Source of the DNA: Prorocentrum cordatum
Lineage: Eukaryota; Sar; Dinophyceae; Prorocentrales; Prorocentraceae
Direction of reading: 5' to 3'
DNA: 64,000 bases
Assembly: GCA_963575745.1 (NCBI GenBank)
Contig: CAUYUJ010020166.1
Span: 1 to 64,000, forward strand
A program made the translations under genes and the position numbers. Every line of letters starts with the position of its first letter. The first letter of the stretch is position 1. Positions 20,891-32,586 of this stretch are shown here, in pieces. Below the pieces are notes generated by a model that was not told where the DNA came from, did no database searches, and worked only from the letters and a program-made list of their open reading frames with translations.

Positions 20891-21050
20891 ACGACGACGA
20901 CGAGGACGGACGACGGCGACCGACGACGACGGACGACGACGACGAAGACGGACGACGACGACCGACGACGACGGACGACGGACGACGGACGACGGACGAC
21001 GACGACCGACCGACCGACCGACCGACGACCGACGACCGTCGACCGTCGAC
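20783..21050 (+). repeat. (GAC)n with GGAC and CCGA variants
   Basis: About 270 bp of GAC repeats with drift into GACCGACC. Frames are Asp/Arg/Thr homopolymers. Confidence 0.9.
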
Positions 21051-21130
21051 TGGGCCACCTCGCCAGGCCGAGGGGCCGGGGGGCCGTCAGGGAACGGCTG
21101 GGGAGGAGGAGCCGGGTCGGCGCCTCCGGA

Positions 21131-21294
21131 TAGGGGGCCACATGCGAACCCTACCCCTACCCCCCACGACTTCTCAGGGGGAGCGTGGGGTTCACTTTGT
21201 TCGGGAGCTCCCGAGCGAAGTGAAGCCCACCCTCCCCCTCCGAAATCGTGGGGGGTAGGGGTGGGGTTCGCACGTGGCCCCCTACTGGAGGCCC
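21131..21294. mobile_element. Foldback element with ~70-bp arms, flanked by TA
   Basis: The left arm starts TAGGGGGCCACATGCGAACC; the right arm ends GCACGTGGCCCCCTA. The arms pair with small mismatches to a centre near CGGGAGCTCCCGA. A deleted relative is at 13658. TA at each edge suggests TA-targeted insertion. Confidence 0.75.
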
Positions 21295-21365
21295 CGCTTG
21301 CCGGAAAGCTCGAGGCATCGGGCCCTGCGGCCCAGCCCCCCTCGGGCCACGAGGTAGAAAGCCTG

Positions 21366-21640
21366 GCAGGAGGGTTCTGCACCAGTGTCGGCCTCCGGGG
21401 GCCCTTTACCACGCCTCGGGAGCGCCCGAAAACGACGCGAGGTCGTGAAGAAGAGCCCAGGCCCTCGGGTCATGAGGAAATCACGACGAACAGTTTTGCG
21501 GTATGTTCGGCCCCTGAGGGCCCTCACACGGCCTCGGGAGCGTTCCAAACCGACTCGGGATGAAAACCCGGTCTCGGGGAATGGGTCGAGACTTCTAAGG
21601 GTCGACGTTCTGAAAGAGTTCTGACGTCGGGGGTCCTGGG
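21366..21640 (-). mobile_element. Family F copy (-) joined to a partial copy
   Basis: 21462-21640 is a full reverse copy (CCCTCGGGTCATGAGG to TCTGACGTCGGGGGTCC). 21366-21445 is an adjacent fragment of the same family (GGAGGGTTCTGC, CTCGGGAGCG). Confidence 0.6.
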
Positions 21641-22041
21641 AGGGGGGGACTGGCACAGAGACATACTAGTGCTATATGTCCTCCTTGGAGGCGCTCGTCC
21701 GACCCGAACATCTAGAACACCCACCTTGTAGTATGTCGCTTCCCGAGCGGTGTGGCCAGAAAGAGCCCACCACGACGCACATACTATAAGATGTCTCGGT
21801 GCGCCCGTCGCCCCTGAGGGGGCGACGCACATATAGCATAAATATGTTGGGGGGGACGCCATGTACGGGGGGGGGCGTAACCAGGGGAAGGCTCGAGGTT
21901 CGAGGTCTTCGGGTCGATGCCCCCCCTCCCCCCCGAGCCCGTCCCCCCTCCATCGTGCTGCCCCGGCGGGGAGCTGAGAGTGCACACGGCTGGGCTCGCG
22001 CGCGAAGAAGGCTTTTTGGCCTGCGGTGCCTCGGACCCGAG

Positions 22042-22200
22042 TAACGACGACGACGACGCCGACGACGACGACGACGACGCCGACGCCGACGACTACGACG
22101 ACGACGCCGACGCCGGCGCCGGCGCCGACGCCGACGACGACGACGACGACGACGACGCCGACGCCGACGACGACGACGACGACGACGGCAACGGCGATTA
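22042..22200 (+). repeat. (GAC)n tract with GCC variants
   Basis: About 160 bp. The upstream frame (21917-22040) is of ordinary composition but has no supporting features. Confidence 0.9.
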
Positions 22201-22267
22201 CCACGAGCACGACGGCGATGACGGCCACGCGCGTGAGCACACTGCCGTACAGTCATCTGCCTGACCT

Positions 22268-22372
22268 AAGGAACGATAAGGAACAAAGCCCCTTGTCGTT
22301 CCAAAGGAACGATAAATAAGGAACGATAAATAAGGAACGAAACCCCTTTTGAAAAGGAAGTGTTCCTTATTC
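22268..22372 (+). repeat. GGAACGATAAATAA repeats with hairpin
   Basis: Five GGAACGA units; CCTTGTCGTTCC pairs with upstream GGAACGATAAGG-type units, so the array can fold. Confidence 0.7.
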
Positions 22373-22802
22373 AAGCCGCTCACCGTACGCCAGGGCTGCT
22401 GCGGAACGAATTTAAAGCACAACGGCGGAAGGAACGGCCCGACGGACGGGGGGAAGAGGGCAGCGGACAGACGGGGCGCCCCCAAAGCATCAAGCACTTC
22501 GGGTCGTGCCGGAGACATGCTGGACTCCTTGTCATTGGCCGCGGGCCTGCAGAGGCATTGCAATGCCAAGGTGAGCACACTGCCACCATGCACACGGCCG
22601 GGAGTTGACCCGATGCTGCAGAAGACGATTCCCCCGCTCTGGATTCCCGTGACGCCTCCAACCTGCAGGACCGAGAGCCCCCGACCCCTTCCCATGGGGC
22701 CAGCGTCGCACCCCCGGATCCCGTCGGGCTGGGCCGTCCGGTCCGCAGGCCGGGAACGCCCGGACCCCCTTCCCGCACGGGCGGCGACAAGATACTGACT
22801 AC
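22373..22802. other. No recognisable gene
   Basis: Non-repetitive sequence with open frames on both strands; none is long or distinctive enough to call. Confidence 0.35.
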
Positions 22803-22957
22803 CTACCAGACCACCCCAACCCAAACCGAAGACCCGAATTTCGGGTTGGGGGGGGTAAGGGTTCCACATGTGTTTTTTCGATGTTTCCCGACCCCCCCCC
22901 ACCGAGAATCGATAGTAAATCTGAGCCTTCGGGTTGGGTTGGGGTGGTTTGGTGGGT
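22803..22957. mobile_element. Foldback element with ~30-bp inverted ends
   Basis: Left end CTACCAGACCACCCCAACCC and right end GGTTGGGGTGGTTTGGTGGG pair over ~30 bp, continuing to CGAAG. Internal CCCGAATTTCGGG is a second small palindrome. GATAC occurs near both edges but not adjacent, so I do not call a target duplication. Confidence 0.65.
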
Positions 22958-23571
22958 GGTGAGATACGGGTCCTGCGAGAGCAGACATGCTCAGCGACCT
23001 TGCGCCGAGGCTTACGCGGGCCGCCAGCGTGGCGCGCCGCGTGGAGAAGCGCGGGCGCTCACGCACGACCTTGCGCGGGAAAGCGTGTCCACCCCGCTTT
23101 CCGCCGCCGCCCACAGGGGGGGCAGCCTTTTTGTAGAGGGAAAACAAACCTACCTCGCTTTTGACCGCCCTCGCTTCCAAGAGATACCAAACGATGCCAA
23201 ATTGCAGCCTGTACTGGTCAGGCCGCTTGACGAGGAGGCGCGTGGTATGGCTTGGTTTTGCCTGGAAGCGATTGCGGGGTAGGTAGTTCACGCTCTGATT
23301 TTCGCCCTCCCGCATCCCTGTTCCCGACGGCCCCTGCCGTGCCCGAGGTTGGCTGTCTCCCGGATGCCGAGGCCGAGGAGAGACGCTAGGACTGCAAGAG
23401 CGGATGCCCTTGCGGCCGGGGCCCCCGCAGTGCTACGCAGCTGCGATGGGGGTCACGGGCCTTGATGGGGGGCCGCAGTGGGGCATCGGGGCAGGGATCA
23501 GGACTTTGAGCTCGTAGGGATTCTGGGGTAGGAATCGAGGACAGGGACGACAAGAACAGGGAGTCCACGGG

Positions 23572-23692
23572 ATGCAACGGGAAGCCACTGGAGGCCACGG
23601 AGGCCACGGGAGGCAACGGGAGGCAACAAGAGGCACGTACAGGAGGCAGCGGAAGGCACCGGAAGGCAACGGGAGGCAACGGGAGGCACAAG
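23572..23692 (+). repeat. ~10-bp tandem repeat GGAGGCAACG
   Basis: About twelve degenerate units (GGAGGCCACG, GGAGGCAACG, GGAAGGCACC). Confidence 0.8.
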
Positions 23693-23700
23693 GGGACAAT

Positions 23701-23814
23701 GGAAGGGGCCCCATAGTTTCTGGGTTTCTGTCTTCCCCCCCACTTCCGATATTTTTCCATATTTTCTGGGGAATCGAAAATTTAATCGTGTCTGTGTTTT
23801 TCTTTTCCTCCTGA
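23701..23814 (-). mobile_element. Introner-like element, family D copy 3 (short)
   Basis: Minus start TCAGGAGG at 23814; lacks the CA-rich end. Flanks are ACTGT and ATTGT (4 of 5). The preceding bases give a GT donor. It follows a minus-strand exon candidate. Confidence 0.6.
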
Positions 23815-23829
23815 ACAGTGGAAGACAAC

Positions 23830-23993
23830 CGGAGACTACGTCGCCTGATCAGCGCGCCTGGTAGTCTCTCAGATCTGAAGCCTATGTGGGGCCCTCACAG
23901 ACAAGCTGTCGAAGAGAACAAGCCGCTCCGCCCGAGGTCTGCACAGCACTTCCGCTGCACCCGGCAGCCACACCGCGCGAACGCGCTGCCCGC

Positions 23994-24025
<32 letters not shown>

Positions 24026-24980
24026 GCAGCGGACTGCGCCGAAGGCCGCGGCGCCGCGCCGCGTCTTGCCCTCGCTCGGACGTCCATTCCCCGTGCATGT
24101 TTCGGCTTCGCGCGTGTTTTTGTTTGATCGATGGTCCAGGAAGCTCCTCGATGGCTCTCGCCGAGAAAAAAATCGCACACGTCCGAGCGATGCCAAGGCA
24201 TCCGCCGTGCCGCAACGCCGCCGCCGCCGCGCCGCCGCAGCTCCCGCCCGCGCCGAAGCGCCGAAGCGCCGAGACACGGGCCGCCGCCTCGAGGGGCCGC
24301 GGAGGCACGCGCCGCCGAGGCGCCGAGGCGGCGCCAGAGCCTCTGCTGCTGCAACCCCCGCCTCCTCCCCTGGAGCAGGGACCGACCGTCCCGGCATACC
24401 TATAGTCCTACCACGACATGTCCTTAGAACCCAAAAAGGCTCTAAGAACAAGAACAAGGTTCTTAGAACATGAGCCCGATGTGATAAACCAAGACAATAT
24501 CAGCCAGAAATGTTCTGTGAACATGTAGCGGAAACCACAAAAAAGCTCTTGGAACATTGTTTGGTGGGGCTGTAGTTACCAGCCTGGAACATATCCCTAT
24601 CCCTATGCTGGGCACCTCCTCATCACGATGCCAATCTTAGGGATCCCCTGATTTCTGAGGGCGACTCCCTGAGATTGCCATCGCCTTCTGCAGTGCCAAT
24701 CTTGGGGATAGGGATACGTTCGAGGCTGGAAATATGTGCGAGCCTCCTCCCCGCCCCTCCCGGCAGCTTCGCCCACATCCGCCGGCTGCTCAGCGCGCGC
24801 GCCACCTCGGCGGGCGAGCCGCGCCGCGCCGGCCGCGCCGAGGCGGCGGCGGCGGGCCCCGCCGCCGGGCGCTTCGGCCGTCGGCGGCGGCCGCCGCAGG
24901 GAGCGGCGGCCGAGGACGGCGACGAGGACGACGGTGGCTGCGGTTGCCTCCTGCTTCGTGCCGCTGCTGCCCTCCCTGCT
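23830..24980 (-). CDS. Minus-strand coding island broken by four inserted elements
   Basis: Exon-like segments read in order on the minus strand: 24733-24980 (GSPAEVARALSSRRMWAKLP then GGAGRRLAHI), 24198-24370 (GEEAGVAAAEALAPPRRLGG and a Cys/Arg-rich continuation) and 23820-24064 (frames such as QRKCCADLGRSGLFSS). Between them lie elements B1, C1 and R1, with D3 after the last. Composition is Ala/Arg/Gly-rich. I cannot fix the exact splice sites or the frame of every segment, and no domain is recognised. The pattern is that of a gene peppered with short element-derived introns. Confidence 0.35.
24065..24197 (-). mobile_element. Introner-like element, family R copy 1
   Basis: Termini are inverted repeats: minus 5' CTTGGCATCGCTCGGACGT (perfect at 24197) and 3' ACGTCCGAGCGAGGGCAAG. 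Flanks are ATGC and ACGC (3 of 4). The target supplies a GC donor. Confidence 0.65.
24371..24575 (-). mobile_element. Inverted-repeat family C copy 1
   Basis: On +, CTATAGTCCTACCACGACAT at 24400 pairs with the GGTGGGGCTGTAG end at 24575. The ~28 bp before it (AGCAGGGACCGACCGTCCCG) is shared with copy 2. On minus the element ends in GGTCCCTGCTCCAG, which looks like a pyrimidine-rich 3' splice site. Inside are several GTTCTTAGAAC-type palindromes. Confidence 0.6.
24579..24729. mobile_element. Inverted-repeat family B copy 1
   Basis: CCAGCCTGGAACATATCCCT at one end and ATAGGGATACGTTCGAGGCT at the other pair at about 20 of 22. It abuts family C copy 1 with only three bases between. Confidence 0.65.
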
Positions 24981-25019
24981 CCTCTTCCCCCGCCCAGCCT
25001 CTCCATGCACTCACACACA

Positions 25020-25486
25020 CACACACCCGTCCTCCTGCTCGTTGTCCTCCTCCCTCCTCCTCTCCTCCTCCTCCTCCCTCCTCCCTCCTTCTCCTCCTCC
25101 TCCACCTCACCCTCCAACTTCTCCTCCTCCTCCTCCTCTCCTCCTCCTCCTCCTCCTCCTCCTCCTCCCTCCTTCATTTTCTCCGCCTGGCGCGATCTCC
25201 ACATTCCAAGCCCTGGCATGACAAGGAGGGGCGGTGCGCGCAGCTTTTTCCAAACTCGGGGGAAAGCGCCCATCCGAGAGCCTGGACAGCGCCTTCCTGT
25301 CCCATTGTGTGGATGCATAGGCTAGGCGTGTGCGCGTGTGTGTGTGTGTGTGTGAGTGTGTGTGTGTGTGTGCCTGAGTGTGTGTATCTGTGTGGTGTCC
25401 CTTCTTCTCCGTCTCCTCCTCCACCTCCTCCTCCCTCCCCCTCCGAATTGTCCCTCATCTCTCACATGTTGTTCACCTCCTGCTGA

Positions 25487-25531
<45 letters not shown>

Positions 25532-25790
25532 TCCTCCTCCTCCTCATCCACGCTTTCATGATCCTCTTCCTGCTGCTACTGCTGCTGATGATGCTGCTGC
25601 TGTCGCGACTCGTCGTCGTCGTCGTGCGCCTCCTCCTCCTCCTGCACCTCGTGATCCTCTTCCTTGTCCCCCGTTCCGTCTCCATGTTTCCCCTCCTTGC
25701 CTTCCTTCCCCTTCTCCCACTGCTTCCCCTCCGCCGCATCCTCATGATCCTCTGATCCTCCTCCTCCTCCTCCTCCTCCTCCTCCTCCTC
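25020..25790. repeat. CTC, TG and CTG simple repeats
   Basis: (CTC)n at 25040-25175, (TG)n at 25330-25385, (CTG)n around 25488-25530 with CTC around it. No gene. Confidence 0.85.
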
Positions 25791-26310
<520 letters not shown>

Positions 26311-27174
26311 CTCTGTCTTTATCGTGCTTCCGCTCCTCCTCGACATCTGAGCCCCCTTTCTCATCCCGTCCTGTCTCCTCCGCCCCTCGTCCCCCACCCC
26401 CCCCATCCCCCCCCCTAGTAGCCGCCTTCGCCCTCGTCGTCGCCCTCCATACCCGTCGTCGTCCTCACAGCCTACCTCGCCATGCCGCCACAGTCGACAT
26501 CTCCTCGTCGTCGCAACCGCCGTCGGAGCTGGCGGCCGGGCTCGCGGCAAATTTCCGGTAGGTCCACAGCACGTCGCGCCGCGGCGACGGCGCCGGCGCC
26601 GGCGGCATGGAGGACCGCAGCCTGGCGGCGACTGCGGCGACGATAAACGACGGCCACGGCGGCGGCGACGACGGAGGTGATGACGGCGGTTGCGGCTGCG
26701 GCGACGCAGGCGGCGGCGACCACGAGGCCGAGGACGAAGGGAAAAGCGGCGACGAAGGCGAGCACGACCCGCGCGACCCGCGCGAATGGGAAGATGAGGC
26801 GACCCGCGCGACCACCAGTTTCCAGCCTCTGCGCAGTGGTAACAGGCGCGCGGACACCGCGAACTGGACGGCACTGTCGACAAGCGGGAGTGCGAACAAG
26901 CCCCATGCGGGAGAGAGGCTCGATCTTGCGCTCCAAGCCTCGGTCGCGCCCCGCGCCGCGACGCCGAGAGACGCTGTGCCGAGAGGCCGCGCGCTCCACA
27001 GGCGCGGCCAACCACAGCAGACGGGTGGCCGACCGAGGCGCAAATGGCGTGTGCAAGCGAAAGGGAAATGACGGCCAAGGCCGGGCAGCACAGCGCGACC
27101 CGCGAGGGTCGCGCCTGGCGCCGCCCACGCGCCAACGCCGCCGCCAGCGGGCTTGGCGCCCAGCGGCCCCTCAC

Positions 27175-28144
27175 CGCGCCGCCTGCCGCCTGTTCGCCTC
27201 GAGCCGGACCTCGCCAGTCCTGCGATTGAGCAGGCGTGCCTCCTCGTCGGCAGCCGCCTCCGCGGCCGCCTCGGCCGCCCGCCTCCCCGCGGGGTCCCCC
27301 GCGAGCGCCCGCCGGCTCCAGGCGCTCCAAGCCGCCCGCCTCGGCGCACCTGGCGCCTTGGACGTGCTCCACGTTCGCGACCAAGCGCTGACTTCTGCGG
27401 GCCGCGATGGCGCCCAGAGACCAGCGGCGTGAGGGCATGGCTTCTACCCTCTTGCAACTCGCTCGTCGCTGTCCGGCGCCGCTCCGAGCCCAGCCGCGGC
27501 GCGGCGCGGCGCGACGCCAAAGGCTGCGGCCGCTGCGGCGCATGGCCTTCGCGAGCACGTGCCCCCGCAGTGGCGCGCGGCCTCCGCTGAGCGCTCAGCC
27601 TGCGCCTACCGCGGCGGTGGATCTCCGCCAGGTGCCCCCGCGCCAGGCGCCTGGCCTCCGCAGCGCGCGTTCTGCCGCGGCCATGGGCTCGAGGCCGCCA
27701 CAGCGAGCCAGAGCCGCGGCTGCGCGCCCAGACTCCGCGCGGCGCCGTGCCTCAGCCTGGCGCATCGGCCGTCGCTGCGCGCTGGGCCGCGGCGTCTGCC
27801 AGCGCGCTGGGCGCCGCGCCGTGCGCTTGTCCGCAGCCTCGCAGCTGGCCTTGCCTTGTCTTGTCTTGCTGGACCCTGCCCTTGCCGCGGCCTGTTCCGT
27901 TCACCTGGCCCTGCGCCGTCGCGACGCGCATTCCGCGGGGGAGCGGTGACGTACCTTAGCCATGGCATTGGCCAGGTCTGCGGGGGTGGGGAGGCTCGTG
28001 TGGGCGCGCGCTAAGCGCCGCGAGCCTGCGCCTTCGTTGCTAACTCCGGGGGCTGTGGCGCCGCGCTTCTGCGTCGTGCCGATGCCGAGTGCGCCGCCGT
28101 GCCGTCGCACCCTCGCGGGCCGCGGTCAAGGCGTCGTCTGCCAT
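27175..28144 (-). CDS. Spliced gene candidate, first exons and one internal exon
   Basis: The minus-strand ATG at 28144 opens MADDALTAARE. A donor GAG|GTGCGA at 28111/28110 pairs with a textbook acceptor (CCTCCCCACCCCCGCAG) at 27978. The 23-nt exon 27955-27977 continues in frame as DLANAMAK and ends at AAG|GTACGT. Further down, 27175 to about 27320 reads LAGDPAGRRAAEAAAEAAAD then EEARLLNRRTGEVRLEANRR, and ends at a GTGAGG donor. The intervening frame (AEARRLARGHLAEIHRR) also looks coding. The product would be Ala/Arg/Glu-rich and helical. No family is recognised. Splice sites are seen; exon order after exon 2 is inference. Confidence 0.4.
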
Positions 28145-28249
28145 GGGTTTCGCGCGCGGGCCGAGCCAAAACTGGCCACGGCTGCTGGTGCTGCTGAGGA
28201 CGATGGTGATGAGGATGGTCGGGCAGTCTTCTGGAAGCGGACACCGCAT

Positions 28250-28744
28250 AGCACAGTGATGGGATACATTGCCGCTCAGGGCAGCCTGTGCGCGCCCAGC
28301 CGTGGGCCCAACTCGGCGTCCTGCACCGCCGACAGCACCAGCTAGGCCATGCGCGCGGTGAGGGCATTGGACACCTTGGCCGAGCCTTATCGCGAGAAGT
28401 CCATGCTGAGGCGGCTGAGCGGTTTGCCAGGGAGGACAGCGGTGCGCCGGTGATGACTGCGGTGATGACGAAGATAATTCTCACAGAATGCAACAGCCGC
28501 GCCCAGGTCCTCCCTGGCGGCCCTCGCAGCGCGCCGAGCTCGTCCGAGCTTGGCGCAGGCCGCGTCTTCAGCTTTCAGGCGCCGCGGGCAACTGCCGCAG
28601 TGAAAGGCTGCGTCGGGACTCCAGAGAACGGCGAGACCCCGATCCAGTTCATATGCGATGGCGATGGCGATGGTGGTCGTGATGAGAGAGGAACAGAATG
28701 AGGATGAGGAGGGCTACATGCGAGGGATTCTGACGACGCCAAGT
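28250..28744. other. Non-repetitive stretch, no firm gene
   Basis: The plus strand reads EVHAEAAERFAREDSGAP near 28395-28450 and the minus strand has LVLSAVQDAELGPRLGAH near 28275-28340. Either may be an exon; neither has a clear boundary. Confidence 0.3.
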
Positions 28745-28915
28745 CGGACCCTCCGACCGCTCCAATGTTCTCGGTGCGTGGGCCCTGGAGGTCTGGACAA
28801 CGCTAGGGCTGGTTCTTCGTTCTGAAGTGTTTTGTTGACGGTCCCGAAGCCCAGCGAGGACCCCGGAGGCCGAAAACGGCCGAAAACCTGCCGCTCCAAT
28901 CTTCCGGAGCCTGGG
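28745..28915 (+). repeat. Family F' dispersed repeat copy
   Basis: Holds GGTTCTTCGTTCTGAAGTGT, GACGGTCCCGAAGCCC, GGCCGAAAACGGCCGAAAAC. Matches the 31.2-31.45 kb pair. Confidence 0.6.
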
Positions 28916-28923
28916 ATCTCTGG

Positions 28924-28957
28924 GGAGGAGGAGGAGGAGGAGGAGGAGGAGGAGGAG

Positions 28958-28990
<33 letters not shown>

Positions 28991-29174
28991 CAGGAGGAGG
29001 AGGAGGAGGAGGAGGAGGAGAAGAGGAGGAGGGAGGAGGAGGAGAAGAGGAGGAGGAGGAAGAGGAGGAGGAGAGGAGGAGGAGGAGGAGGAGGAGGAGG
29101 AAAGAGGAGGAGGAGGAAGAGGAGCAGGAGAGGAGGAGGGGGAGGAGGAGGAAGAGGCAGAGGAGGAAGAGGAG

Positions 29175-29209
<35 letters not shown>

Positions 29210-29431
29210 GGGAGGAGGAGGAAAGAGGAGGAGGAGGAAGAGGAGAGGAGGAGGAGGAGGAGGAGGAGGAGGAGGAGGAAGAGGCGGAGGAGGAGGAAAG
29301 GGAGGAGGAGGAGGAGAGGAGGAGGAGGAGGGAGGAGGAGCAGGAGGAGGAGGAGGAGGAGGATGAGGAGGAGGAGGAGGAGGAGGAGGAGGAGGAGGAG
29401 GAGGAGGAGGAGGAGGAGGAGAGGGAGAAGG
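28924..29431 (+). repeat. ~500-bp unbroken purine strand, (GGA)n
   Basis: Effectively no pyrimidine for ~500 bp except single C or T. It could form triplex or G-quadruplex DNA. The Glu/Arg frames are not genes. Confidence 0.95.
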
Positions 29432-29989
29432 TCAGATCGTAGCATCTCAGACGAGGGAGGCACGCCGCCGAACGCCCGCTGGCCTCAGCCACAGAAGGGC
29501 ATCACGCCCTCGGCGCCTGCTCCTCGCCCGGCTGCCCGGGGCGCTCCGGGAAGCAGCGGCGGCCGCTCGGGGCGACTCCAGCACCCCCGGAACGCTCTCG
29601 GCATGGCCTGGTCGCGGAGCTAAGCTCCCCCGACTTACGCGCAGGCGGTCTAGGTGAGGCCGCCTGAGCCCGCTCCGTGGCGGCAAAGAACGACCGGCAG
29701 AATCAGATCCCGTGGTCGAGTAAGCTGGGCACGGCGACGCATCGGTCGGAGCCGCCTGACTCTGGATCCCTGGCTCGGCTGCAGTATAGGGGCTCGACCA
29801 CAGGAAGCCTCCCGCAAGAAGCCCAACCCTGAGACCCCAGGACGTCCACTGCTTTTGGGGTGCGGGGGGTGCCCTGGAGCAAGCACGGTGTGCCTCTTGG
29901 CATGTGGTCTGCACTGTAAAGGCGTGCGGGGAGGGCGGACAAATTCGGGGGGGGACATCGGCCCGGAATCGGCGAGACGTCGCCAGTAT
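29432..29989. other. No recognisable gene
   Basis: Unique sequence between the purine tract and the ATGT microsatellite, with no distinctive frame. Confidence 0.4.
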
Positions 29990-30143
29990 ACATACATACA
30001 GATTTATAGATATATAAACGTATGTATACATCTGTGTATAGATATATAGATACACATGTATGGGTGTAATGTGTTTGTATGTATGTATGTGTGCATGCAT
30101 GCATGCATGCATGCATGCATATATGTATGTATGGTTGTCTGTA

Positions 30144-30175
<32 letters not shown>

Positions 30176-30560
30176 AGGCTGTCTGTATGTATGTATGTAT
30201 GTATGTATGTATGTATGTATGTATGTATGTATGTATGTGTGTGTATGTATGTATGCATGCATGCATGTGTGCATGTATGTGTGTATGGGTGTATGTGTGT
30301 ATATGTGTATGTATGCATGTATGTATGTATGTATGTATGTATGTATGCATGCATGCATGTATGTATGCATGTATGTATGTATGTATGTATGTGTGTATGT
30401 ATGTATGTGTATGTATGTATGTGTGTATGTATGTATTGATGCATGTATGTATGTATGTGTGTATGTATGTGTATATATATATGTATATATACATGTATAC
30501 ATGTATATGTTCATGTATCCATATATCGATACATGTTTATACATCTGTATATATGTGTAT
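29990..30560 (+). repeat. (ATGT)n microsatellite
   Basis: GTAT/ATGT tetranucleotides with GCAT and CTGT variants, plus AT-rich edges. An AT-rich island in GC-rich DNA. Confidence 0.95.
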
Positions 30561-30645
30561 ATGTTTAGATCGAGCATGGCTTCCTACAGGCGGAAGTTGG
30601 AATAACAATGTACACACAAACTGTCAACACAACTCCAAAACTATT

Positions 30646-30690
30646 ATTGCATACTCCTCCTGTAGAGGGACATGCCCGACTTAAAGATAG
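30646..30690 (+). repeat. Dispersed motif E
   Basis: CTCCTGTAGAGGGACATGCC followed by CGACTTA. Same motif at 47640, 62915 (+) and, reversed, 42260 and 60661. Just upstream on the minus strand (30700-31030) is a frame with VCNVLMRSGLHARYTNAFIN that may be exonic but has no ATG. Confidence 0.6.
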
Positions 30691-31159
30691 GCAGTAGGCC
30701 CCCCACAGCAAATCCGCAATCTGCTGGGCGCGGTGGGCCATCGGGTCCCCATGGGCACCCCTGGAACACTCTCGACGAGGCGCAGCTTGTGGAAACCACC
30801 TCGGGCCGCAGCCGACAATTTCGAACACGTCTCTTGCCACCCACCCTGAGCCCATCCTCCCTGGGGGGGAGATGCGACTTTGAACATAAACATCCTTCCC
30901 AGGCCAGGTCATAAAAATTGATGAACGCATTAGTGTAGCGCGCGTGCAGCCCAGAACGCATAAGGACATTACAGACCTGTTGTTGCCTCAAACTTCCCGG
31001 CGCTAGACACGCAACGTCCCTCCAAGAAGTTGGCAACGTGACAGAAGTTACGAAAACAGTTTAGCAGCGTGAGGTCTCGCTCGTGAACCAAAATAACCGA
31101 GACGAGTCCTCCTCTCGTTGCCCCTGGGCCGCACCCAGACATGCGGTGTCATGATTGCT

Positions 31160-31455
31160 TCAATTCGGGATCCCGGCACGTCCCGACCCTTTTCCCAGGG
31201 CTGGTTCCTCATCCCGGGTCGTTCGTGGACCGTCTCGAAGCTTGGCGAGGGCCCCCCGGGACCGAAAACGGCGAGAAACTGCCGGTCGCAACCTTTGCAC
31301 CACGTACGCGAGCATGTCCGACCCTTTGCCCTGGGCCGGTGTTTCCTCCCGAGTCGTCTGCGGACTGCCCCGGAGCCCGGCGAGGGCCCCCAAGGGGCCG
31401 AACACGGCAACAAGCTGCCCACCGTGATCTTGGCACCACGCGAGCACGTCGGGGC
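31160..31455 (+). repeat. Tandem pair of family F' repeats
   Basis: Two adjacent copies (~31160-31300, ~31305-31455), each with CCCGAC(C/C)CTTT, GGGC(T/C)GGT, CCCGGGTCGT or CCCGAGTCGT, and a GGCGAGGGCCCCC core. Confidence 0.65.
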
Positions 31456-31504
31456 ACCGGGGGTCGACGTTCCCCGCCCTGCAGAGCCTATCCCGCCCCC
31501 CCCT

Positions 31505-31998
<494 letters not shown>

Positions 31999-32109
31999 CT
32001 CGTCGTCGATCATCGACTGTTTCGGGCGTCGCCCGAATTTGTTTCTCGCGAGGTCAACTGACTGAACTGCACTGAACTGAACTGAACAGACTGGTCGCAC
32101 CCGTTACGC

Positions 32110-32276
32110 GACGGTTCTTTCTCGGCCGCCAAGAGCGCAACCTATGGCGCAACCGATGGGAGACGGTTATATTCTCGGCCGCCGAGGGCGCAACCTATGG
32201 CGCAACCGATGGGAGACGGTTTTATGATCGGCCGCCGAGGGCGCAACCTATGGCTATGGCGCGACCGATAGGAAAC
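32110..32276 (+). repeat. ~54-bp tandem repeat, three units
   Basis: Each unit: GACGGTT, TCGGCCGCCGAGGGCGCAAC, CTATGGCGCAACCGATGGGA. The last unit is slightly expanded. Confidence 0.85.
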
Positions 32277-32479
32277 CGAGCTGGAGCAGGGGGAAGACGA
32301 GGAAGACGAGGAGGATGAGGAGGGCGAGGAGGACGACGACGACGATCAGGAAGGAGAGGAGAACGGGGAGGAATGCGAGTAGTACGAGAACGAAGTGTGG
32401 CATTCGAATGCGTGCGGGGCTACGCCCGATTCATGCTCGCCGCTTGGGCTGGCGGTTGGGCCAAAGCGGCGAGCCGTCT

Positions 32480-32540
32480 TGTGATTCTGGTCGTCGTCAA
32501 CCGCCGTCGGTCGCCGTCGTCGTCGTCGTCGTCGTCGATG

Positions 32541-32586
<46 letters not shown>

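Noticed and set aside
22881-23282. Plus-strand 134-codon frame
   Set aside because: Mixed composition but overlaps the foldback element at 22803-22957 at its start and has no leader, splice or motif support.
28161-28181. Minus-strand CCGTGGCCAGTTTTGGCTCG, similar to the DinoSL, 17 bp before an ATG
   Set aside because: Needs an insertion and several substitutions, and the following ATG starts a gene that appears to contain introns, which a retrocopy should not have. Probably chance.
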